From assembly GCA_036346375.1 (NCBI GenBank), contig CM070511.1:3534001-3598000 (forward strand): a DNA stretch of 64,000 bases, written 5' to 3'. Position 1 is the stretch's first letter, and each line of letters begins with the position of its first letter. Made by a program: the position numbers and the translations under genes. This document shows positions 10,531-21,344 of this stretch, piece by piece. A model generated the notes under the pieces. It worked only from the letters and a program-made list of their open reading frames with translations, had not been told where the DNA came from and ran no database searches. The stretch is from Guadua angustifolia (lineage: Eukaryota > Streptophyta > Magnoliopsida > Poales > Poaceae).

Positions 10531-12538
10531 ATTGTTGAAGAAAGAAAATAAATTTGCATGGACGCCAGAGTGCGAAAGGAGTTTTGAAGAGTTAAAGAAG
10601 CGATTAACATCTGCACCGGTGTTAGTATTGCGGATGTGCGATGTAGCTTTGACATATCTTGTGATGCCTCAAGGCGGGTCTTGGTTGTGTGTTGATCTTG
10701 AGAATGGCAAAGTAGTGGCTTATGCATCAAAGGCGATTGAGGCCGCCTGAAGGAATTATCAACGCATGACTTGGAATTAGCGGCCGTAGTGCATGCTTTA
10801 AAGATATGGCATCATTTTCTCATTGGAAATAGATGTGAGATATATACGGACCATAAGAGTTTGAAGTATATCTTCACTCAGTCAGAACTCAATATGAGGC
10901 AAAGAAGATGGTTGGAACTGATCAAGGATTACAACGTTGGAATTCATTATCATCCCGGAAAAGCTAATGTGGTAGCCGATGCTTTGAGTCGTAAGAGCCA
11001 CAGTGTAAATGCAATAGAAGCCAGTGATCAACCGAAGTTGTGTGAAGAATTTCGGAAGTTGGGATTGGAGGTTGTGCCGCAAGGATTCGTAGCTGCCTTG
11101 GAAGTAAAACTGACCCTAGAGGATCGAATTAGAGAAAGGCAAAGTAAAGATGAGAAAATCATCAAGATTAAGTCTAAAAAAGAAGAAGGTGTAGCCGAAG
11201 ATTTCTCTGTGGATGAGCAAGGAACTCTGTGGTTTAAAGGACGAATTTGTGTGCTAGACGAGAAAGATCTTAAGCAGTTGATTCTAGAAGAAGCACACGA
11301 TTCCAAGTATTCTATACATCCAGGAAGTGCCAAGATGTATCAGGATCTTAAGAAGAGATTCTGGTGGCCAAGTATGAAGCGTGAAGTGGCGGAGCATGTT
11401 GCATTGTGTGATATATGTCGAGGGTAAAAGCGATGCATCAAAAGCCCTTGAGGACTATTGCGGTAGTTGAAGATTCGGAATGGAAATGGGAGGAAATTGG
11501 TATGGATTTCATCCTTTGGGTTGCCCAAGACTCAAAGGGTTATGATTCCATATGGGTCATCATTGATCGGTTAACCAAGGTTGCTCACTTCATCGAGAAA
11601 AAGACAACCTATTCGGGGATCGATTGGCGAGTTATACATATCGAGAATTGTATATGCATGGTGTGCCCAAGAAAATTGTATCGGATCGAGTACCCAATTT
11701 ACCTCAAGATTTGGGAGAAATTGCATGAAGCAATGGGGAATCGTCTCAATTTGAGCCTTATCATCCGCAGACCAGATGGTCAAGCGGAAAGAGTGAATCA
11801 GATTCTAGAGGATATGTTGAGAGCATGTGCGATATCCTATAGTACATCTTGGGATAAGAGTTTGCCGTATGCGGAGTTTAGCTATAATAATAGTTACCAG
11901 GTTAGCTTGCAAATGTCGCCATTTGAAGCCTTATATGGTCGAGCTTGTCGTACTCCGTTCAATTGGAACGAGACGGGGGAGCGTTCAATATTTGGGCTTG
12001 AGTTGCTCAGAGAGGCCGAGGAACAAGTTGCCATTATCAAAGAAAGTCTAAAAACAGACCATCAAAGCGAGAAGAGCTCTGGCGACAATAAATAAATCGG
12101 GAATTGAGTTTTGATCCTAATGATTTTGTATATCTCAAGATTACTCCCCTGAAAGGTGTGAAAAGGTTCAACGTTAAAGGAAAACTCGCACCTAGATATG
12201 TCGGACCATTTAAGATCCTAAGCCGCCGAGGAGAGGTTGCGTATCAACTGGAATTGCCCCAGTCATTAGCAGGAGTCCATGATGTGTTCCATGTGTCTCA
12301 GCTTAAGAAATGTCTCAGAGTACCAGCAGAGCAAACACCATTAGAAGCTATCGAGTTACAGGAGAACCTGACTTATAAAGAGCAGCCTATTAAGATTTTG
12401 GATACAATGGAGCGTAGAACAAGAAATAAGTCTACTCGCTTATGTAGAGTTCAATGGAGTAATCATTCAGAAAATGAAGCAACCTGGGAGCGTGAGGAAG
12501 ATCTGAAGGCAGAATTCCCAAACCTATTCTCTAGTTAG
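10531..12538 (+). pseudogene. pol: Element N RNase H, integrase and chromodomain (pseudogene)
   Basis: RNase H begins near 10600, but its first catalytic segment is out of frame around 10650-10700 and a stop lies at 10748. It continues with IYTDHKSLKYIF (about 10840) and VVADALSRKS. The integrase zinc-binding HHCC region is near 11290-11420, ending CDICRG before TAA at 11425, with a frameshift to the next frame. The core keeps GMDF and ERVNQILEDM, but the second Asp region near 11680 is out of frame. The C-terminal part from 12104 holds a GPFKI-type domain and a chromodomain-like tail (VQWSNHSENEATWE) ending at 12538. Confidence 0.88.
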
Positions 12539-12566
12539 CCCTAAATCTCGGGGTCGAGATTCCGTT

Positions 12567-12577
12567 AAGGGGGGAGG
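12567..12577 (+). other. Polypurine tract of element N
   Basis: AAGGGGGGAGG lies three bases before the 3' LTR and would prime plus-strand DNA synthesis. Families A and B have equivalent tracts at their own 3' LTR starts on the minus strand. Confidence 0.85.
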
Positions 12578-12579
12578 TT

Positions 12580-15455
12580 TATAACATCCCAATTTTTGAC
12601 TTTTTAATTATTTAATATTATTTTATTGCAATTTATGATTTTTATGAATTTTATGGATTTATTGGATTTTCTGAGATTTATTTAAATCATTTCGAATTAG
12701 TATATATGGTTTTTGTTAAGAAATATTTATAAAAAGCAAATTTAAAATAAAGTCTGCCCAAAAATATTTTATTGGAGTATAGAAGGTCTCAAAGTATTTT
12801 TGGGAAATTTCTTTTTCTCTCCGGGATTGAATCGAATTAGGAAATCGATTGCTGACCGGTGCGATTTGGAAATAACATTCGCTGCATGCGGGAACTCCTT
12901 CCGTTTCTCCGGCGCGTGGCTAAGATCGGCGGACTTGGAGTTCCATCGGGTGGGAGAAACAAACGTAGCTGATTCAAACTCTGGCGATTGGCGTCGAATT
13001 CGGCAAGGCATCGAGTCCTTCCGTAAGTGCGCGGGAAAAAGGACGTCTTGGCTCGTTAGGCAGCGCGTGGCCAATTCACATACCATCGCTAGGCGCCGAG
13101 TCCGTCTAGGAGTTGTAGTCCGGCTCGGGCAGGAAGTGCTGGCGCGTGGGCAGTATTTAAGCAGCGCCCCAGCGTCGCCAAGAAACCAAGCGACCGAGAG
13201 AACAAAAAAGACGCGAGCGATTGAGCGTCAGGAAAATCGGGAGTGCCGTCGTCCTAGGGAAACAGCAGCGTCGCCAGGAGATTTCTGAGCGCGCGCTGCC
13301 GAGTTATCGCCGGGGTCGTCGTCTTCGTCTCCGGTGAATACAAGTCGTCGTCACTTCATCGCCGATCGGGAGCTTCGTCAGCCGTCGGATCTTAATCGAG
13401 CGCGCGGAATTCGTCCACGTCACTACGAAATCGGTAAGCGTCTTAGATTAAATATCAACTGTTGGATTTAGGTCGGACGGTTGATATTAGGCCGCGTAGT
13501 AGATTTACCCGTAACCGTTAGATTGAGTTCACCAGTCTAGATTTCACCACGTTTTGTCCATACAAGCCGGGGCAGGAAAATTCGGATTTTCTTTATAAAA
13601 ATAATTCGGAAAGATTTAGAATTTCTAATTCCAGAGTTAAGTTTATTTTCAAAACTTCTAAATGTGATAACTTTTGCATATGAACTCCGATTTGGGTGAT
13701 TCGAATTCCAAAAAATTTGTAAGATTGAGATCTTTCCAATGGTGGATTTTATTTGAATTTTTGAGTTCATTTGCTATTTGTTCTTGGTGTTTATTTGCTA
13801 TTTCTTTCGATTCGCATAGACGTTGAATTGTGCGACGCTTCGGAGGAGGAGCCACCAACTCAAGAACAGTTTCTAGACCACAACCAGGAACTTAACCAAG
13901 GCAAGTTGTGCTTTGATCATGTTGCACCCATAAATTAGATTGCATGCTATTTTGATTTACCTTATCACTTGTTATTTTATGAATACCAATGATTTTCACT
14001 TAAATTTGGGATTAGTTAAATGTACCCTTTTGAATTATACCCTACCTTGTTAGTTGTATGTCATGATCCACTTGTCACCCTAGGTTGGTTTACTATAGTT
14101 GGTTAATAATGAAATCAACATGGATGGTTAGAATGAACTAGAGTGCTTAGCCATGCCACTTCATCACATGTACATGAAGTATTGATTATTAATCTTGACT
14201 AATGGAATATAGAACATTATCATGGATATGTGTGTCATGTGTGGTCACACGAGAAGATTGAGTTGTTGTGGCGAGGAGGTCACGCAACGATGTTGAATTG
14301 TGTAAAGCATGTGATACTTGGTAATCAACCGGGTGGTAATCATTTTTTATTAAAGCAAGTGGAAGGGGCAAGTGTGCCAGGGTGGGCTCAATGGAGTTGA
14401 GGGTATGTGTAAGTCTTGCTTTAATCAATCCTAAGGACTTAACCTTGCGAGCCTTTGACCTAAGTCGATCTTGCAACCACATGTCTGTTATGGGGCAGCC
14501 TAGCTGACTAATTTGCAAATGCTTAGCTTGAGTGCTATCGTGGTGTTGTGAGTCCGGGTGTACGGAGGAAACTCACATGGCGCAAGAGGGGTGCCCTGGA
14601 TGTGGTAACCAGTCCCTCCAGTGTTGAAACCTTAGCGGGTAGCACTGGGTTAAGAGGATGCATTGTAAAGGCTTTGTTATAATCGTACACCTGTGTGGTG
14701 CATGGTTGTATCATGTGGGTAAAGTGCATAACCTCTGCAGAGTGTACAAACTATTCGGATAGCCGTTCTCACGGTATTGAGCAATGCTCGGGAATTACAA
14801 TCAAGGGGTAGATAATTAAAATGAACAACTGTTATGGGATGACAGGTAGCCATGTGGATAATGGAACCTGATTTAGGATGAAAACTTGGTTTATTTGAGA
14901 ATCACTGAATCTATTTACTTGTTATTATTTGTTTTACTGTCATCTCAATTTACATACTGTATGTGTTCTTAAATGCTGCTTTATTGCAAAATGAACCACA
15001 TAGCCATACCTTTGGAGTAAGCCTGCATATAGATATGTTAGAATTGCATTCTGTGCACAACTTGTTGAGTACGTGTTGGTGTACTCACCCTTGCTTAAAC
15101 AACCAACAACAGTGGAGGAATCATCGCCAGTTTTGGAGGAGGACTTTCAAGTGGACGCGGGTCACTAGGCCAATCCTAGTCAGCTGCCTGTGGTGTGCTG
15201 ATGGGACATCTACGTCTTTTGCTATACTTTCCGCTGCATTTGTTCATGTTTATTTCAGGTTAGCCCATTTGGCTGAATAATGTAAGTGATCATAAGATCA
15301 TACACCAGTTATATTAAATCAATAAAGCCTTATTATTCTTATTGTTGTGTATGATATGATGTTTACCGATGTTAAGCTGTGTGCACTAGCGTTTGATCCT
15401 GGGACTAGTGCGGTAAAACACAGTGGATTCGAATTGGTGAATTCGGGTCCTTACA
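12580..15455 (+). repeat. Element N 3' LTR (2876 bp)
   Basis: It is collinear with the 5' LTR throughout, with scattered substitutions and small indels (for example extra bases near 13125-13165). It starts TATAACATCCC, so the terminal TG has become TA, and ends GGGTCCTTACA at 15455. The open frames inside it repeat those of the 5' LTR. Confidence 0.9.
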
Positions 15456-15460
15456 ACACC
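15456..15460. repeat. Target-site duplication ACACC (right copy)
   Basis: This matches 4672-4676 and marks the right edge of the element N insertion inside the family A LTR. Confidence 0.9.
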
Positions 15461-16826
15461 CGGCGGTCCTCACACTGACAAGTGGGCCCGGCTGCACAGT
15501 GGAAGGTCCGCATAGGCAGCGACACTTGGCATGCTTTCGGCCGGTCCACGCGGTCACCCATGTTCCCGCCCGTTGGATTCAAATCCAACGGTCGGTCCGC
15601 ATTCATTCTTGAGGTCTCGGTGACTCGTGGCAAGATTTGACCACCGATCTACGATCCGACGGCGAAATCAAGCGTGTCGGCGCCTCGTGGGCCTTGCCGT
15701 GCGGTTGGATGAAGATCTTATGGTTGCTGTTACCCGAGCAATGCGCTGTTACTGAGCCTACGTGGCCTAATCCGAGCCGCACGATTAAGATCTAACGACC
15801 ATTTTCTACCGAAGCTATTCCGGCCTAGCTCTACAGGAGAGGAGACGTGGCGTTACCTCGGACGTGGGATGGAAATCCAACGACGGCGGTGAGTCGCGAG
15901 GCTTCGAAGAAGAGACGGCGGTGCTTGTCGCCGGACTTGGAGAAGATGAAGTGGTCTACGGCGATTCCGGGCGTCTCTGGTCGGAAGAAGTGCTCCTGTC
16001 GACCCGTCTTGGCTCGGTGAACTCGGTATGGGCCTTGGGCGTGGCGGAGAGCGTCGAACGACGGTGGAAAACGAGGAAAACCGAGGCGGTGGTAAAGCTA
16101 ACTTCGATGAGCTACGAGGAGAGCTAGGGAACACAAGAGCTAACGGGTGAACGGACCGAATGCGCGGGGTGGTCAGACACGTTAAATGGGCTATAGCACG
16201 GCCGTCGATATGCCTTGAAACGCGCTCAAATCCCCTAACAAATCTCGGCGGCCAACAGTCGACGGCGGCGCACAGTTTGCTCCCTCTCGATGCGGCGTGA
16301 CCAGTCTCCACCGTCCGATTGCAATCCAACGGCTCAGGGCAAGTAACGGTTCGGCTACACGGCGCCACGTGTTGAAATCCTAGCGGCTCAAGCTACTACG
16401 ATCCAACAGCTCTCACAAATTGGCAACGCGGCTCATTATCAGCCGTCCGATCGAGATTGCACGGACCGAAGCGGGCGGCGCTAGGGTTTGGCCGGCGCGA
16501 GCACAGTGTTGGGCTCGGCCCAATACTGTAGCTAGGCTTTTTCCGGCTTTTAACATTTAAATTAATTATAGAAAATCAAAGTATTTAATTAGGGCACTAA
16601 AAATACCCGAAAAATTCTAGAAAAATTTTAGAAAATATTTCAAGGCATTTAGAGCTTAAATAAAATATTTTTATTTTTTTTTGATAATTACTTTTATGTT
16701 ATTTAATTATTCAAAAGAAGGTTAAATTTAAATTAAACTAAATTAATTTCAAATAAATCCCCAAAAATCCACAAAAATTCCAATAACTCCAAAATTTTAA
16801 ATTAGGTGAAATTTCGGGACGTTACA
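15461..16826 (-). repeat. Family A gypsy LTR, proximal part (minus strand)
   Basis: On the minus strand the LTR begins TGTAACGTCCCGAAATTTC at 16826 and runs down to the element N insertion. The first 300 bases are AT-rich and the remainder is GC-rich. The 171-codon minus frame (15853-16368) and its plus-strand shadow are read as chance frames in this GC-rich part. The LTR start is next to a polypurine tract (16827-16846, CCCCCCTTAA on the plus strand), so this is the 3' LTR of the minus-strand element whose pol end lies at 16871-17511. Confidence 0.8.
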
Positions 16827-16870
16827 AACCTACCCCCCTTAACAGAATCTCGACCCCAAGATTCGAAGCT

Positions 16871-17511
16871 TTAACTAAGGAATAGGTTTGGGAATTCCTT
16901 TTTCAAATCCTCCTCTCGTTCCCATGTGGCTTCACTTTCAGTGTGGTTGCTCCACTGAACTCTGCAAAAGCGGGTTATCTTATTTCTTGTTTTCCGATCC
17001 ATTGTGTCCAGAATCTTTACCGGTTGCTCTTTGTAGGTCAAGTCTTCCTACAGTCCAATTGCTTCTAGGGGTGTTTGCTCGTTAGGCACTCGGAGACACT
17101 TCTTGAGTTGTGATACATGAAAGACGTTATGTACTCGGCCAATGTTTGCGGTAACTCCAGTTGTATGTGACTTCTCCCCTGCGGCTTATGATCTTAAACG
17201 GTCCTACATATCTTGGCGCAAGTTTCCCCTTTTTGTGAAACCTCTGGACTCCCTTAAGAGGCGTAACCCTGAGATACACGTAATCTTCAGGCTCAAAGCT
17301 CAAATCCCTGCGGCGATTGTTCGCATAACTCTTTTGTCTCGACTGTGCGATTCTCAACCTTTTTCTGATCAGTGCTATTTGCTCTTCAGCTTCTTGAAGT
17401 ATGTCTGGTCCGAGGACACGACGCTCACCGATCTCATTCCAATTCAATGGTGTCCTACAAGGTCGACCATACAACGCCTCGAAAGGTGACATCTGAAGAC
17501 TAGCCTAGTAA
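16871..17511 (-). pseudogene. pol: Family A pol 3' end: integrase C-terminus and chromodomain (fragment)
   Basis: Reading from 17511 downwards, the segment encodes SLQMSPFEALYGRPCRTPLN, a region with LAPRYVGPFKIISRRGEV, and near the end a chromodomain-like stretch FCRVQWSNHTESEATWE, with the stop at 16871-16873 just before the polypurine tract. A TAG replaces the glutamine codon before ASLQ, and at least one frameshift breaks the frame after about 17130. The protein clearly differs from the family B integrase at 24522-26387, which shows that this fragment and its LTR belong to another family. Everything upstream in pol is missing. Confidence 0.85.
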
Positions 17512-17515
17512 CTGT
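17512..17515. other. Recombination junction between families A and B
   Basis: To the left the sequence is family A integrase; to the right it is family B reverse transcriptase, nearly identical to the second copy from about 26622 on. The four bases CTGT at the join fit both parents, a microhomology typical of illegitimate end joining. RNase H and most of integrase are missing at the join. Confidence 0.75.
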
Positions 17516-18300
17516 GATGTTCTTAGGCTGCTCCCAGTCGAGTACAGTCTGTACCTTGCCGGGGTCAACCGCAACTCCGCCTTCCGAGATCACATGGCCC
17601 AAGAAGGCAACCTCCTTTAGCCAGAATTCACACTTGCTGAATTTTGCATAGAGTTGGTGCTCTCGCAGCTTTTCTAGGATTGCCCGAAGGTGTACTTCAT
17701 GCTCCTCTTTGGACTTGGAATAAATGAGAATATCATCGATGAAGATGACAATGAACTTGTCGAGATATTCCATGAAAACTGAATTCATAAGGTTCATGAA
17801 GTATGCTGGTGCGTTGGTCAAACCGAAAGACATAACAGTATACTCATATAGACCATAACGGGTGGAGAATGCCATTTTTGGAATGTCTCCCGATCTGATC
17901 TTGATTTGATGGTAGCCTAATCTCAAGTCAATCTTGGAGAAGATCTGAGCTCGGTCATTTGGTCGAACAAATCGTCGATCCGCGAAGTGGATACTTGTTC
18001 TTGACCGTGACCTCATTTAATGGACGGTAATCAACACACATCCATGAGCTATCATCCTTCTTCTTTACAAATATCGCGGGCACCCCCAAGGTGAGGAGCT
18101 CGGCGAATGAAGCCCTTCTCTTGCAGCTCCGTAAGTTGTTTCTTCAACTCAATCAACTCATTTGGAGGCATACGATAAGGTTAACCCGATATTGGGGCCG
18201 TTCGGGTAGAAGCTCAATGACGAACTCAACCACCCGGTCGGGTGGCATCCCGGCAATTCTTCTGGAAATACATCCGGGTAGTCACATACCACTGGTATAT
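17512..18300 (-). pseudogene. pol: B1 reverse transcriptase (truncated, frameshifted)
   Basis: The minus frame 18016-17444 carries IFSKIDLRLGYHQIKIRSG, the catalytic FIDDILIYSK, GHVISEGGVAVDP and WEQPKNIT, and then leaves RT at the junction. The N-terminal part (about 18010-18180, WCVDY/LNEV region) is broken by small deletions relative to copy 2, including one near 18080 and one near 18180. The catalytic Asp pair is intact, but no thumb, RNase H or integrase follows. Confidence 0.85.
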
Positions 18301-18720
18301 TTCTTATTTCAAGGAGTGGCTCACCCTTCAAGGCATAGAAGTGAGCATAATCGGGACTTGATGCAAACACAACTTGTTTGCCGCTTGCGTTAGTAAGTGA
18401 AATAGATCTGCTTGCACAATTGATGCATCCTTGGTGTTTGGACAGCCAATCCATCCCAAGGATAACTTCAATCCCTTCCGTCTTAATCATGATCAAATCA
18501 GCTAGGAACTCTACCCCATTGATTTCAATTTTTACTTCCCGGCAGACTCGATTGGTCCTTAATTCCGATCCCGGGGTTTTAATGAGAAGTGGTGGGTGCA
18601 TAGGTTGTATAGGGAACTCATGATGCCTAGCAAACTTCTCTTTAACAAATGAATGGGATGCTCTGGAATCAAATAATACGGTAGTCGGGTATGAGTTGAC
18701 GGAAAACATACCCAATACCA
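18301..18720 (-). pseudogene. pol: B1 retroviral-type aspartic protease
   Basis: The segment continues from gag in the minus frame ending at 18158. The active-site segment reads LFDSRASHSFVKEKF, with arginine (AGA) where chromovirus proteases have glycine in DSG, so activity is probably lost. The flap/hydrophobic segment GVEFLADLIMIK and the second conserved stretch VILGMDWLSKHQGCINC are present. Copy 2 has a stop at the same active-site codon. Confidence 0.82.
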
Positions 18721-19947
18721 CCTCCGGTGCATTCTGAGCTTCTTCGGCAGTCATATGGTTGATGCGACCGCGCGGTGGGGTTGGCGCGGTTCTTGGAGGC
18801 ATTGGTCGAGGTGGAGGTGCTGCTGCCCCGGTGCAATGGTGGGTCGAATTCCCGATGTTGCTTGGTTCTTTTGCGGACATTGACGTGCAAAGTGCCCCGG
18901 CTGTTTGCACTGGAAGCAAACGAGAACTGGACGAGCTTGAGTGTTGGCTCCTTGCTGATTTCCACCTAAGGTTGGTGGAAGACTTGGCTGCGGTGGGCGA
19001 GCAATGAATGTCGGAGGCCTCGGCGGTGCCGGAGCTTGATAGTTTGGAAGTGAGGGGCGCACCATGCGCGATGGCTACAAGTGGCTGCTTGCTGAATTTT
19101 GTGCAATCCGCTTGCGCTTACGCGAATCCTCTAATTTTCCCCACTTCTCTTCCACCACTATGGCCTTGTGGACCAAATGCTGGAAGTTTCGGACGTCATG
19201 AGCAGCGAGCTCCAGCTGCAACTCTTCGGAAAGTCCCTCCATGAAGCGCTCTTGCTTGCGCTCATCAATGGAGACTTCGTCTGGGGCATAACGAGCCAAA
19301 TAGTTGAACTCGTGAAGATAATCCATAACGGTCTTGCCACCTTGCTTCAATGCGAGAAATTCATGCTTCTTCCTTGCCATAACGCCCGCGGGAACATGAG
19401 CCTCGCGGAAAGCCGCGCGAAACTCCGCCCAAGTGACGACATGATCGGCGGGCTGCATAGCGGTATAGCTGTCCCACCATGCGCACGCCGCACCATCGAG
19501 TTGATGTGAAGCGAAGAGGACCTTCTCATGGTCTTGGCATTGAGCGATGGCTAGCTTGCGCTCAATAGTTCGAAGCCAATCATCGGCCTCGAGCGGATCC
19601 GCAGCACGGGAGAACGTTGGCGGCTTCGTGCGAAGAAACTCGCCGAGTCCGCTAGCCGCGTGATGTCCTGCCCCCTCGGCTCCTCGAAAAGGGGCTGGGG
19701 CATAGGCCGTGTTACGGGCGATCTGCTGCAGGATCAAAGTTTGATCTTGCGGTTTTGCTCAATCGGGCGAGGACTTGAGCCATGGTAGGAGGGTGGAAGT
19801 TCCTCCTCCGCGAGGTGGTGCTGATTTTGGCGATGTGAGGACTCGGGTGGTTATGAGTGACCCCTGAGTCGGATCTCGATCGCTTGGGAGCCGGTGGATG
19901 GCGGCCTCGCCTCCTGCCGAGCTTGGGAGCAGTGGTAACTCCGTCAT
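18721..19947 (-). pseudogene. gag: B1 gag pseudogene
   Basis: The start matches copy 2 (MTGV/MTE just after the TTTGGCAA stretch, about 19947). The capsid region contains LRTKPPTFSRAADPLEADDW, WLRTIERKLAIAQC and HQLDGAACAWWDSY on a good open stretch from 19737 to 19075. The zinc knuckle CFQCKQPGHFARQC lies near 18880-18920. Frameshifts near 19750-19950 and 18900-18830 split it into three frames. Basic residues around KRKRIAQ fit a Gag nucleic-acid-binding region. Confidence 0.85.
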
Positions 19948-20410
19948 CATTGCCAAACCAAATTAGCAACAAGTAACAAGAGAGCCACAACAACGCTGAA
20001 TTTAAAATATCCGGACAGCAATTCACACAATTAAAACTCTACAGGTATGCAGCAAGAAAACATGCACCAAATCCAAAAGACATCAAAATAATAAGGCTCT
20101 CAAGCCACAACATCAACCAAGAAAACAAAATAACAAGATTCCGATACAATAGCACAAGTTCACAACCCGTAGGTCAAGGGTGACAACTAAGGGTGATAAT
20201 TCCAAATATAAAAGCTAGCATAGGTTCATAAGGTAGCCTATTACATTAATTAAACCAGTTCAGCTCATCTCTACTTTCCCTCCATGATGAGCTTTACAGA
20301 GACAACTCAAATGTCCCTAAGGAATCCTTGGGGAAACACATCCAAAAGATGGTATCCCGGAGATCCAGTGTCTTCGGGGTCCAAGGGGTTAGTGAGACGC
20401 TGTGGTGATC
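19948..20410 (-). other. Non-coding spacer between upstream ORF and gag (B1)
   Basis: This AT-rich stretch has no open frame. It is almost identical to 29061-29531 in copy 2. It separates the upstream ORF from gag, so the two are not a simple readthrough fusion. Confidence 0.6.
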
Positions 20411-21118
20411 CTATGTAGAACCTAGGTACCCCCGGAGATTCCAGACACATGACGCATCACACCTCCCGAATTGATCTTGTGCGGTGTTGGACACAACGTC
20501 CTCAGTCTCTATCCCCGGCACATGCGGAAACTGAAAAGCAGGTGGGGCTGCATCATGTGGCGTCGTGGAGTTGCGCCCATACAATGCATCCCTTGGCACC
20601 AAGTTAATCTGAACAAATTGGTGAAGATGCCCTTGTGCCTCAAGAAGACGGGCACGAGTCTCCCACAGCTCATGGACAATGCAACGATTAGCCCGGTCCA
20701 AGGCACGGACCAAGCACGACAACTGTCGAACAGAAGAGTCTTCCTCCATCTCGATTTCAGCAACACTGTTGACTTCATCTGTCGATCCTCGTTGTGGGAA
20801 ATATTGATACGGAGGTAGAGTCAGCTCCCACAAATCATGACGGAGATGGCACATGGCAACATATGCCACCGCTTGGATAGCCATTCCTACGGACGTCCCC
20901 CTCGCCCGAAAGTGATAGGGAATGCTCCCCGTCACCATCCTAGCGATGATGTGGACCGTGGCAGTGTTGGTCTTCAATCCAGGTCCTATAGCACGACCAT
21001 AAACCGCGTACTCTGGTGCATAAGTGAAATTAGCTCTCCACAACATATCCCTCAGGAGGGAAGGATAGCCCTCCACATCTTCAGCACGGGTGACTAAAAC
21101 CAATGGCCCAAAACTCAT
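20411..21118 (-). CDS. Additional ORF upstream of gag in family B (235 aa, unknown function)
   Basis: An uninterrupted 235-codon frame lies between the primer site and gag, on the same strand as gag. I do not recognise its family. Residues about 35-110 form a compact region (YAVYGRAIGPG, TATVHIIARMVTG, MAIQAVAYVAMCHLRHDLWE, PPYQYFPQR). Residues about 118-170 are rich in charged and leucine residues (SCLVRALDRANRCIVHELWE) and may form a coiled coil. The last 20 or so residues look frame-shifted. The ATG at 21118 is directly preceded by GTGACAG, which resembles a splice acceptor, so expression from a spliced transcript is possible. Copy 2 keeps residues 79 to about 205 nearly unchanged. No membrane segment or signal peptide is evident. 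Confidence 0.65.
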   Translation of the reverse strand: MSFGPLVLVTRAEDVEGYPSLLRDMLWRANFTYAPEYAVYGRAIGPGLKTNTATVHIIARMVTGSIPYHFRARGTSVGMAIQAVAYVAMCHLRHDLWELTLPPYQYFPQRGSTDEVNSVAEIEMEEDSSVRQLSCLVRALDRANRCIVHELWETRARLLEAQGHLHQFVQINLVPRDALYGRNSTTPHDAAPPAFQFPHVPGIETEDVVSNTAQDQFGRCDASCVWNLRGYLGST

Positions 21119-21327
21119 CTGTCACGTTGGAAAGGATAAGAGGGGTTAGAAACTTGTTTGCACAATCAAATGAATCATAAGGGTAAGATATAGAACTAAG
21201 AGGGGTAAGAAATAAAGGAAATGCACAATGCTATCAGTTCTGAAATTATTTGATAGCAAAATAATTTTTGACTCAAAACATCTTCTAACTAGTCGTAGCA
21301 TGGCCGTTCTAACCTACAGTCAGTATG

Positions 21328-21339
21328 GCTCTGATACCA
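21328..21339 (-). other. Primer-binding site of B1
   Basis: On the minus strand it reads TGGTATCAGAGC, five bases after the end of LTR B at 21345. It is the initiator tRNA-Met type, the same as elements N and B2. Confidence 0.88.
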
Positions 21340-21344
21340 AGCTT

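Larger units (their letters stand above)
4677..15455 (+). mobile_element. Element N: structurally complete Tekay/Del-type chromovirus (10.8 kb)
   Basis: The element has two LTRs (4677-7535 and 12580-15455), a primer site TGGTATCAGAGC at 7540-7551, decayed gag and pol between 8051 and 12538, a polypurine tract at 12567-12577, and the duplication ACACC on both sides. The pol order protease, RT, RNase H, integrase with a C-terminal chromodomain-like tail identifies a Ty3/gypsy chromovirus, and the long LTRs and TGTAACATCCC start suggest the Tekay/Del clade. Over 130 aligned bases (6841-6970 against 14761-14890) the LTRs differ at 6 positions, so the insertion is not recent. Stops and frameshifts throughout make it non-autonomous. 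Confidence 0.9.

Noticed and set aside
15853..16368. 171-codon minus-strand ORF inside the family A LTR
   Set aside because: It is Arg/Pro/Ser-rich in GC-rich LTR DNA, overlapping plus-strand frames are equally open, there is no domain, and it lies within an LTR.
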